Source of the DNA: Trametes villosa
Lineage: Eukaryota > Basidiomycota > Agaricomycetes > Polyporales > Polyporaceae
Assembly (NCBI GenBank): GCA_002964805.2
Contig: PUDQ02000113.1
Span: forward strand, 744,001 to 808,000
Direction of reading: 5' to 3'
Length of the DNA stretch: 64,000 nt
Under the pieces are notes generated by a model. It made no database searches. It had not been told where the DNA came from and was given only the letters and a program-made list of their open reading frames with translations. Every line of letters starts with the position of its first letter. Position 1 is the stretch's first letter. This document shows, piece by piece, positions 45,105-54,143 of the stretch. The translations under genes were made by a program, and so were the position numbers.

Positions 45105-46132
45105 ATGGCACAACCTTCCGCTACCGGTATGGCCGACTTCAACGCCAAGGCAGGCAAGCCGACGCAGACCTGGTACGAGGTCTACGGTGACCTCGAATCC
45201 GGCGTGACCCCCGTCGTCGTGCTGCACGGCGGCCCTGGTTCGACCCATCACTACCTCCTCTCGCTCGTCGAGCTCGCCACCGCGCACTCCATCCCACTCG
45301 TCTTCTACGACCAACTCGGGAGCGGGAACTCTACGCACCTGCCTGAGAAGTCGGGCGACGCCGCCGGGTTCTGGACGGAGCAGCTCTTCCTGGACGAGCT
45401 CGACAACCTCCTGCGCCACCTCGGCATTCAGGATAACTACGTGCTGCTGGGGCAGTCGTGGGGGGGGATGCTCGCGGCACGCCATGCCACCAAGCAGCCG
45501 AAGGGCTTGAAGCGCCTCGTCCTTTCTGAGGCCCCTTCGAGCATGCCAATCTTCGCCAAAGCGGCGGTTGAGGAGCTCCTCCCGAACCTCCCGGCCGACG
45601 TGCGGGTGAGCATGCAGTCGACCAGGTAGACCTGATGTGGCACTGACCGTTGCTCATTAGGACACCATCCTCAAGCACACTGAGGCAGGGACAACGGACT
45701 CCGCAGAGTACAAAGCCGCTGTCGCGGTCTTCTACAAGAAGCACGGGTGCCGTCTCGAAGCATGGCCTGCCGAGCTCATCCAGAGCTTTAGCGATACGCA
45801 GAAGGACCCCACGGTCTTCCTCTCCTTGTTCGTGTTACCTTCCTCGACTGCCGTCCGCTTGCTGACGCCCGCTATGCAGCTACGGGCCGTCTGAGTTCCG
45901 CATCACCGGGCCCCTCAAGGACTGGAGCGTCGCTGAGGACGCGCACAAGATCAACGTGCCGACGCTGCTGCTCAACGGCAGGTACGACCGCGTGACGGAC
46001 AGCACGGTGCTGCCGTTCTTCAATGCGATCCCGAAGGTGAAGTGGTACACGTTCGCGGAGTCGAGCCACACGCCGCTCTTAGAGGAGAAGGAGAAGTACC
46101 TCCAGGTCGTGTCGGCGTTTCTGACTTCTTGA
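45105..46132 (+). CDS. Proline iminopeptidase-like alpha/beta hydrolase, copy 2 (S33)
   Basis: Exons 45105-45605, 45661-45827 and 45880-46132 give 306 residues. It retains HGGPGSTHHY, FYDQLGSGNST, GQSWGGM, the likely Asp in GRYDRVTDS and the His in SSHTPLLEE. Very close to copy 3 throughout, including the 5' flank and TATA region, so these two are the recent pair. The second intron starts with GTTCGT, a weaker donor than the GTACGT of copy 1 but still GT-AG. Immediately downstream is a decayed fragment of HIS6 in the opposite orientation, showing that the duplicated block included that neighbour. All catalytic motifs look intact, so it is probably functional. Confidence 0.92.
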
Positions 46133-46755
46133 CTACGGGCCGTAGCACCACATTGTGTGTACCTGTATGTTTTAAATTTTTTGGCAATGGGGACAAACCT
46201 AAGCCTTCCGAACGCGAGATTGACTTTAGTTCCCGCGGGTAGCCGATCGACGAGCTCAAGCTCCTCGCGCCACCAGCGTATCTCGTTGTTATGGTCACCC
46301 ACTCCCCGAGTTCTACATGCGCTGGTGAGCCAGAGAGATGGCACTTAGTCTCATGAGTGATCACTGGTGATGCTGCATTTTGGATTTGAGCGAGCGAGCG
46401 CCTGCTCGCCGGCGCTTGCCGAGGCGTTCAGTATCATTCGCGCCCGACGTTTCGTTTCTGTACACTACATCTGTTTGCCTCTGTACCACGACGCTACTGT
46501 ACAGGACAACCAGAAACCCTCGGTTTTTACTCTCGACGGCTGTATCTGACGCTTTCTCCAACACATGAGTTGTACGCACTTTCGAAAAGCTCTTCGTCGA
46601 TTCCTTGGTAGAGCCCTGCCACATCCGCTGCCGCATGGACGAGGACTCGGAATTCACTGCATAGATACTCCGCCAAGAGATCCAGCGACTCTAGAAGAAG
46701 CGCAGATTGACACTCGCTCAGGCCACAGGTTATCCACCATCGCGGTCTTCTGCAA
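46133..46755 (-). pseudogene. HIS6 3'-half relic
   Basis: On the minus strand broken frames match the adjacent intact HIS6: [34 protein letters not shown], and further on EELELVDRLPAG and KVNLAFGR, interrupted by stops and frame changes. The nucleotide match to about 49230-49600 is plain, for example AGCCGATCGACGAGCTCAAG in both. The relic lacks the last HIS6 exon (the SLDIFGG part) and all the 5' half. It lies directly 3' of peptidase copy 2, as intact HIS6 lies 3' of copy 3. Its right edge, near 46755, is where similarity switches to the copy 2 promoter block. Clearly non-functional. Confidence 0.82.
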
Positions 46756-47210
46756 AAGATGCCACTGCCAATCAGCACGGTCTTCGCTGCAGTGCAACTG
46801 ACTTGCGCGGCGCGCGAATCGGAACGGTGCGTGAGACTGCAAGTCTAAGGACATAGGCCGCTGCGGAGCGGCTTCGAGGCCACGAAAGTGCCCGGAAGGT
46901 ACCGGTGATCTCGGGCAAACGCTGGCAGTAAAATCCCATCGCCCATGGAACGAAATCATAGACATCGTGAGAGTCCCCGGGGTGGTGGCGGTTCGCAAAC
47001 TTGTATCTTTGCAGCCGGGTCACGTCTGTGCGCGCGCAGGCAAATGATGGCTTGCCCTGGTCCGGTTGGTTGCAGATGGCTCTATCACAATGCTGTTGCT
47101 GATCTGTTGCGCAACCTCTTGGCCGTCCTGAGAGACGCACTGACAGCAGCATTGCGCGTCGCCCGGCACCGGCATCCAAGACGTAACGACGGACGCCCGC
47201 TGTTACTGTA
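46756..47210. other. Duplicated promoter block of peptidase copy 3, left part
   Basis: Matches 44450-44870 upstream of copy 2 over most of its length, with small indels. It ends at the transposon-like insertion at 47211. No coding potential seen. Confidence 0.7.
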
Positions 47211-47765
47211 TAGTGTTGTTGGCAAATGCTCGCCACCTCGCCAAGTGGCACGTGCCACCCCTGGCAAATGCATGGCAAATGGCGAGGATTTCCGGGGGAC
47301 CTGGCACTTGCTGGCGAGTGCCGGGCGCCTAAGAGGCCCAAAGTGCGCTGGACGTCTTGAGCGGACGAGCGAGGGGATATTCGGTGGCATATTGGCGGTG
47401 AAAACGCCGCCGCTCTACTGCAAGGTGAGTCGAATGCGAGTTATGCGGGAGGATAGTGGGCGTTTCGCTTCTGGCCCTGCTAGGCGCCTAAAATGAGGCG
47501 CCCATATCTTGAGGCCCGTAACCCCGCCGCGGCGGTTTAGACATGCTACCTCTGCCAAACAGGCCCCAGGACGCTGTTTACTGACAGAGATGGGCGGGAA
47601 AGACGAAAATCGGGGTTGAAATGCCTTCAAAACGCGAAAAACCCGGGTTTTGAGCATTTGCCACCACTCGCCACATCATTTGCCACCCACTCGCCAGGGC
47701 CCCGGGGAGCCCGCCATTTGCCACTCGCCGGCGAGCGCCTCCGGGAGCATTTGCCCCCAACACTA
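47211..47765. mobile_element. hAT-like miniature transposon (non-autonomous)
   Basis: About 555 bp bounded by terminal inverted repeats: the left end reads TAGTGTTGTTGGCAAATGCT, and the reverse complement of the right end TAGTGTTGGGGGCAAATGCT (18 of 20 identical). Flanking octamers TTACTGTA (47203-47210) and CCGCTGTA (47766-47773) agree at five positions, the rest being transitions, consistent with an old 8-bp target duplication. Subterminal regions carry seven copies of GGCAAATG, three forward on the left and four inverted on the right. There is no transposase frame. The same place upstream of copy 2 (about 44868) lacks the insert, which gives an empty site. Confidence 0.8.
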
Positions 47766-48043
47766 CCGCTGTAGCGCAACGCCTACGAAATTGATATCTC
47801 AGGGCCGTCGACGCGTCAGCTCGTTCTTGTACGAGACAGACACGCGGGGCGACACAACCGCCGTCTCGCGCCCCGGCCACACGACGGGCTGCGGGCACCG
47901 TGTAGTGGGCGCGAGTGTATCACTGCGCTTTTAGGCACGGGACGAAGCTTCCTGTATATAAGTTGTGTCAAGTTGAAGGTGCGTCTCCAAATTCAAGCTC
48001 CAGGTCTACACTCCACCGTCACCCGATCCCAAACAGTTCTACG
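47766..48043 (+). promoter_or_regulatory. Proximal promoter of peptidase copy 3
   Basis: Similar to 44868-45104. TATATAA lies at 47955-47961, 83 bp before the ATG at 48044. The hAT-like element sits about 190 bp further upstream and could alter expression. Confidence 0.65.
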
Positions 48044-49075
48044 ATGGCTCAACCTACCGCGACCGGCACCGTCGACTTCGATGCCAAGGCAGGCAAGCCC
48101 ACCCAAACCTGGTATCAGGTCTACGGCGACCTCAAGTCCGGCGTGACTCCCGTCGTCGCAATCCACGGTGGCCCAGGCTCCACCCATCACTACCTCCTCT
48201 CGCTCGTCGAGCTCACGACGGCACACTCCATCCCGCTCGTTTTCTACGACCAGCTGGGCAACGGGAACTCGACGCACCTGCCTGAGAAGTCCGGCGATGC
48301 GGGATCGTTCTGGACGGAGCAGCTCTTCCTGGACGAGCTCGACAACCTCCTGCGCCACCTCGGTATTCAAGACAACTACGTGCTGCTGGGGCAGTCGTGG
48401 GGCGGGATGCTCGCGGCGCGCCATGCGACGAAGCAGCCGAAGGGCCTGAAACGCCTGGTACTCTCCGAGGCCCCATTGAGCATGCCGATCTTCCGCAAAG
48501 CGGCGACCGAGGAGATCCTCGCGAGCCTCCCGGCGGACGTGCGGGTATGCATGCACGCTCAGATCACCGTCAACACGCACTGACTGTACTGCCTCAGGAT
48601 GCCCTCGTCAAACACACCGAGGCGGGGACGACGGACTCTGACGAGTACAAGGCCGCCGCCGCGGTCTTCTACAAGAAGCACGTATGCCGCCTCGAGACGT
48701 GGCCTGCTGAGGTTCTGCAAAGTTTCGGCTATATGCAGTCGGACCCTACGGTCCAACACTCCTTGTCCGTGTCATCTTCTCCGATTGCCACTCTCGGGCG
48801 CATACTGATATCTGCTTTACAGCTACGGGCCCTCTGAGTTCCGCGTCACCGGGCCCCTCAAGGACTGGAGCGTCGAGGAGGACGCGCACAAGATCAACGT
48901 GCCGACGCTACTGCTTAATGGCAGGTACGACCGGGTGACGGACAGCACCGTTCTGCCGTTCTTCAATGCGATCCCGAAGGTGAAGTGGTACACGTTCGCG
49001 GAGTCGAGCCACACGCCGCTGTTGGAGGAGAAGGAGACGTACCTCAAGATCGTATCCGCGTTCTTGACTTCCTGA
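48044..49075 (+). CDS. Proline iminopeptidase-like alpha/beta hydrolase, copy 3 (S33)
   Basis: Exons 48044-48544, 48598-48764 and 48823-49075 give 306 residues. The S33 motifs HGGPGSTHHY, GQSWGGM and SSHTPLLEE are all present; the glycine-rich turn reads QLGNGNSTH where the other copies have QLGSGNSTH. Very similar to copy 2 from promoter to stop. It lies tail to tail with HIS6, with only 77 bp between the stop codons, so the transcripts probably overlap. The transposon-like insert upstream distinguishes its regulatory region from that of copy 2. Substrate is not predictable from sequence. Confidence 0.92.
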
Positions 49076-49152
49076 ATCGTCCGCCATATCGCTACACTGT
49101 GTGTAATCGTACGCGTGCTACAGGATTGTCTGGGGGTGGTTCACTGGTTTGA

Positions 49153-50342
49153 CTACTGGAGGGCTTCATAGTTGTATTCAACAAGGTCTTCGAATTTGAC
49201 TAGGGTGCCGCCGAAGATGTCTAGCGAGCTGCAATGACGATATGTCAACCGTCACGAGATTTCAGGCCGTGGGGACGAACCTCCCGAAGGTGAGATCGAC
49301 TTTCCCTGCGGACAGCCGATCGACGAGCTCAAGGTCGGACACGCTCTTCGCGCCACCAGCATATGTGGTTGGTATTGTTACCCACTCCCCTAGTCCTGTG
49401 TGCGATAGTGAGCTAGACGTCTGTGGTCTCTATAGTTGCACCCACTCTCGACAAGTTCTTCGTCGATTCCCTGGCAGAGCCCTTCTACATCTGCCGCATG
49501 GACGAGGAATTCACTGCAATACTCCGCCAGGAGATCCAAGGACTCTAGAAGAGGAGGAGGGTTAGCACTCGCTCGGGCCATAAGATATCTATCGCCGCGG
49601 TTTACCTCTGCCGACTTCCATGTCTGTGATAGTCTGCCATTTATTCATGGCAACGAGCCACTTGCTTTCTCTTCTCCTACAACTGTGGCTTGTGTTAGCG
49701 GTGCTCCCAGGGGCCACGGAGATATATCTGCGGCAATCTACCTGACGTCCACGACCAGCCGGTCCTTGCCCACGGCAGCAGACACCGCCCTCAGTCTGTC
49801 GAGCGAGAATTTCCCCTCAGGGAAGAGGTACGATGTCACTATCACCTGCGCTCGTGACACAAGGTCAACGACCGAGCAGACAGGATTGAGGGAAAGGTGA
49901 ACAGACCTTGCTCGCCCCCGCGTCAAGCCATTCTCTTGCATTATCAGCGGTGATACCCCCACCGATCTGTAGGTGTTCTAAAGACCTGTTTAGTGCAAGA
50001 ACACAGGTACGCGCAGCGACCGCTCACGAACCTGGCCAGGCAGCGAGGGCCTCCTTCGCTGCGCGGTCGTTCCCCGGGCCTAGCTTGATGACATGCCCTC
50101 CCTCGAGCGCGTGCTCTTTATACAGGGTCGCATAGTACGACGACGGATGGCTATTTGATCGCGGCGCGTTAGCAAAAAAAGAGGTGCTTTAGGATCGTAT
50201 AGGGCGTATACCTTGCGACAAAGTTCGTCTGCAGCCGGCTCGCGTCATCTTCGTGAAGCGTGCCACCGACGATTTGTTTGACCTCGCCGTTATGGAGATC
50301 GATACATGGTCGGAAGAGCGACCTGCGTCGTGTGTGGGCCAT
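49153..50342 (-). CDS. HIS6: Phosphoribosylformimino-AICAR ribotide isomerase (HIS6/HisA)
   Basis: Minus strand from ATG 50342 ([20 protein letters not shown]) to TAG 49153-49155, about seven short exons, about 260 residues. In order: [20 protein letters not shown] with the catalytic Asp, [70 protein letters not shown] with the second catalytic Asp, [39 protein letters not shown], and [19 protein letters not shown]. It is the fourth enzyme of histidine synthesis, a TIM-barrel isomerase, in the eukaryotic form. The 3' half was also copied as a relic at 46133-46755. An exact promoter was not identified; the gene follows the transhydrogenase gene in the same orientation. Confidence 0.94.
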
Positions 50343-50686
50343 TGCTATATGATGACGAAATCTCGCGGGTTAGGATTTCGGTTGTTGGGAGAGCGGTGCA
50401 AGAACGATCTGCGCGACGCGACGCGTCGATCGCGATCTCGAGTCATGGGCGCTCGCGCGCGTATGAGTACGTCCAGTGTGCATGCGCATATCATCCAGGG
50501 AGACCCCAAGCAACTGTCGTGCACATGAGGAGCATAGCTAGATCATTTGGAGCAGTCCAAACGAGTGCAAGAAAACAAGAAAACCACTATATATACAAGA
50601 TGTCGGCAGTAGCACTATCATACAGTTGATCCAACCTTCCGTATACACCAAGCATCCCAGCACCCTTGTGCGCGCGCACCAACCGC
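50343..50686. other. HIS6 upstream region and transhydrogenase 3' end
   Basis: About 340 bp. AT-rich part at 50570-50640 (ACTATATATACAAG) probably belongs to the transhydrogenase 3' UTR. ACGCGTCGATCGCGATC near 50420 is GC-rich and partly palindromic. No gene and no plain GCN4 site (TGACTCA); TGACTCGAG on the minus strand near 50443 is only similar. Confidence 0.4.
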
Positions 50687-52828
50687 CTAGTACTCCATCG
50701 AGTTCTCAATAATCCTCGTCAAATGCTCCCGCCCATCCTCCCCCGCGACGTCCCCCACGCCCGGCGCGAGGTCCAACACCCTCCTCTGCGGGATCGTGCC
50801 CTCGACAAGCGCGGGGATGTCCGCCGCGGAGTACCCGACGGCCTTGAGCCCGCGCGGGACGCCGAGGCCGTCGAGGAAGCGCGCGATCGCCTCGTAGAGG
50901 TGCGCGCCGACGGCGCTGTCGGGGATCGCGCGGATGGAGGGGTCGAAGGGCTCCGTGCCGCGGAAGATCGCGAGCGCCTCGCGGTGCCGGTCTGGCGAGG
51001 AGGGCGCGGTGAATTGGAAGACGGCGGGGGCGGAGAGGGCGACGCTGGAGTAGGTATGGGTTAGAGGAGGGTGTGGCGGGTGGGGGAGAGGGAGGGGGAG
51101 AGGGAGGGGGAGAGGGAGGGGGGGCTTACGTGACGCCGTGCGGGATGATAGGGTGGTCGACGTTGTACCCTGCGTACTTGTACTTGGGCCCCTTCTTGTT
51201 CAAGCCAGATATCTAGAGGCGTGATCAGTCTCGCATATCCCTAGCTTTTCATCAACCCAGAACATACAGGGTAGCTAATGCCGTGGCACAGATGCACACC
51301 AGCGTTACCGAAGCCGATACCAGCGAACGAGGCAGCAAGCCTAAGAATCCAGGATTAGCCTTGCAGAGCGGACATATATCCGAAGGTACGTACATCATCT
51401 GCGAGAGCGACTCGTGGTCGTCCGGGTACTTCGCGATCCGCGGCAGGTGCTTCACGGTCGTCCGCAGCGCCCACATCGAGAAGATGTCCGCGACGGGGTT
51501 GCTGCCTTGGTACGCCGGACGCAGGATGGGGTTCGCAGGGCGCGGCGTGCGCTCCGTGTACCTGTACGCCTGTTGTCAGTGTTTTCGCGCGTGGTGCCGT
51601 GAACGAGATGGAGGGCGTACGGGATAGCGGTGTAGCTCTCGAGACTGTGGAAGAGAACGTCGAGGCCGGCGCTGATGTGTAGCTCTACATATCCCTCGTC
51701 AGTAACGTAGCGGTATGTGAATGAGCGCAGGCGCGCACCTCTCGAGCAAGTCCGGGTGTTGAGAGTATCGACGATGCCAAGCACAGGCTTCATTGCGCGG
51801 TTGGCGATGCCGGTCTTGAACGACATGGAGGTGATATCAAGGATGGCGGTACCGGTCGTCTCAGACCCCGTACCCGCCGTGGTCGGGACTACCGACAACA
51901 CTGTGAGCATACCCATATCGTGTCATGGGCGAAGACTGACCTGCGATGAGCGGCCGCAGCTTCTCCTTGATCGGGAGGCCCTTCCCAACCGGCGCGTTGA
52001 TGAAGTCGAAGAGGTCCGCATCCTTGTAAACCGAGAACCTGTGGAATCCGCTGTCTCAGCACCTCCCACCGACTGAGCGTACAGCGGAAAGCGACGTACA
52101 GATTGGCCGCCTTCGCGGTGTCCATCACACTTCCACCACCGACACTGTCCCATAAGAAGGTTAATGTGGCAAGTATGCCGAGTGAGCCGAGGAACGCACG
52201 CGAGGTAATGGCTGCAGTCCTGCTCCCGAGCCCACGCAATGGCGTCTCGCCAGCTCGCCTCAGTGGGCTCGGCGACCACGCGGTCGTACACCACGAACGG
52301 CAGGTCCTGCTGCGACTCAAGGGAGGCGATCGCCTAGCCTCACACATGAGTGAGCCTGGCGTTCAAGGCACGCGTCTAGGAGAGACGCACCATCTTGGCC
52401 GGGGGAAGTTTCGCAACATTAGGGTCTGTGAAGACGGCAACCTGGTGCGGCCGAGTGAGCCCAAGATAGAGTCGCTTCGCGAAGGGTCCTGACCTTGCGA
52501 GCGTTCATGTTCTTGAAGTCCATGCCTACTTCACGCGTCACCCCCTCTCCAAAGCGCAGGTTCGCCGCGGCAACCTAAGCACACCCCCACGGACGCTCAG
52601 CACCCCGTCTGTACCACGACGCCGCCTAGAGCGCTGCCGCACCTCGAACGCGTACTCCTTCTCGACGGGCAGGGCCTCGACAGGGGTCGCGTACTTGCGC
52701 ATCTGCTGGAGGGCGTGGATCGGGTTGTGCGCGCCGCCGGTCCGGCAGCCGTGGCACGGGCACGCGGTGTGCTGCGAGGCGTTGATGAGCCGCCGGATGG
52801 CGCTCCTGGATGCGACGGCCTTCGACAT
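50687..52828 (-). CDS. Hydroxyacid-oxoacid transhydrogenase (iron-containing alcohol dehydrogenase family)
   Basis: Minus strand, about ten exons, about 500 residues, ATG 52828 to TAG 50687-50689. The basic N-terminus SKAVASRSAIRRLINASQHT is a likely mitochondrial presequence. Signature pieces: LRFGEGVTREVGMDFKNMNA, VGGGSVMDTAKAANL (NAD-binding GGGS), AVPTTAGTGSETTGTAILD, DVLFHSLESYTAIPYTERTP, NAGVHLCHGISYPISG (metal-binding His residues) and DHPIIPHGVSVALSAPAVF. This matches the ADHFE1/HOT branch, which transfers hydride between 4-hydroxybutyrate and 2-oxoglutarate, giving D-2-hydroxyglutarate. An in-frame ATG at 52966 would add Pro/Ser-rich sequence; 52828 gives the better presequence. One intron contains a G-rich minisatellite. 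Confidence 0.92.
51082..51123. repeat. 12-bp minisatellite in an intron
   Basis: GGGAGAGGGAGG repeated about three times and followed by a G run, on the plus strand. It lies in an intron of the minus-strand transhydrogenase gene, just inside the 5' splice site, where the transcript would read as CU-rich repeats. Confidence 0.75.
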
Positions 52829-54143
52829 CGTGGACGAGGAGCAGGGTGAGGGGGAAGAGAGGGCGGGAGGAGGAAGGAGGGAGGCGGCGGTGTGGGGAGG
52901 CTTTATGGGCTGGGAAGCGGGTGTGGGGAAGGCCGACGCCCGTGAGCCGTAGGCGGCGGTGGTCACGAGAGGAGGTACACGATCACGGGTCCTGTGATCG
53001 CGTCTACCGAGCGCCCCCCGACGCCTCCCCTCGGTCCGCGTTCCACTTCACGGCGACGACGGCGTTGAGCATCCTGCAGCTGGCGGCCTTGCCATCGCTG
53101 GAGCGGCTTGCGGTGAGTGCACCTGTTCGGCGTACATACATGTGCACGCGTAGCCTTTGTTCAAGGTTGTTGGACGTCTTCAGCTCACTGCAATGTGACT
53201 CCGAGCGGCCCATGGCCTGGTGAGACATGTTCCTGTCGACGTCGTCTGCATGCTCGTTGCCAGAGGTGTGCTTCACACGCACAACGGAGGGCTCTTCATA
53301 AGTAGCAAGCGTAGCGGTTTGAGGTATGCGCATGCGATCTTCCTCATCTGACGGCCGCCTTTGGTCCGCCACTGCGCGTGCCCGGAACAGCTTATTTTGA
53401 GACGGGGCCTAGATGCTATGACTTGATCAACGCCCGTTCAAGATTCGCGCAGTATATCTACAGCGAGCGTCGGCTACCACAGCAGGCTCGTAAAGATGTA
53501 CACTCACATTCGCAGCCATCCAAGAATACTTACGGGGCTCGTATTTCGGAAACAGCACAGCGCAGCAGTCATGCTACATATAAATGCTGCGCGCTTGTGG
53601 CCAGGGGTAGAGAAGAGATGGAGATGCCGAGAAGGCACATTGGCAAATCGTTAAGGATGCGCAGTAGCCAGGAATGATTGGGGATATGCGCCCTGTTTGC
53701 AGTTGACGGCGTTTGGACGGAGTTGCGATGTTGTGGGAGACGGCGGTGAACAGAGCGCGCGCTGTTGGTGACAGGATATGTCGTTGACAGACAGGCTGCG
53801 AGACGAGACCCGCGGGATCTTCGTGCTCGCAGGCGAGGGAGATAGAGCAGGGTTAGAAGACGGCGCTGCCACGTGTGCCGCGGAGAGGAACAAGGGCAAG
53901 TTGGAAGGAGCTCGAGAAGTGGTGCAGTCGAGCAGAAGCTTAAGCCGGGGCGTGATCCATGTTGCCACCTCCCTCGTCCTTCTGAGCGGTCTCCTCCCCG
54001 TCCCCGTCCCTCCTCCCCACACAGCCCGCCCCGGCTTGTGTTCCCCCCACCCGCACATCCTGTCGGTCTCTACCCTCCCCACGCTCGCTCAGCCAGCCAT
54101 TCCTTGATCCTGTCCCCTGCATCCCCTGCCCCGTGTCACCACC
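52829..54143. other. Long region between the transhydrogenase and the aspartic protease
   Basis: About 1.3 kb. It has a TATA-like CATATAAATG at about 53576 on the plus strand, followed by a short frame (53619-53677) with no homology signal, and a C-rich stretch (54000-54140) that is probably the protease promoter and leader. Longer frames near 53651-54307 overlap on opposite strands and carry no domain. No gene is supported. Confidence 0.4.

Noticed and set aside
43083..52828. Biosynthetic gene cluster built around the three peptidases
   Set aside because: Neighbours are primary metabolism genes (HIS6, NDUFA12, transhydrogenase), with no synthase, transporter or regulator typical of a cluster.
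53651..54082. 143-codon minus-strand frame upstream of the aspartic protease
   Set aside because: It overlaps the C-rich promoter and leader of the protease and shows no motif.
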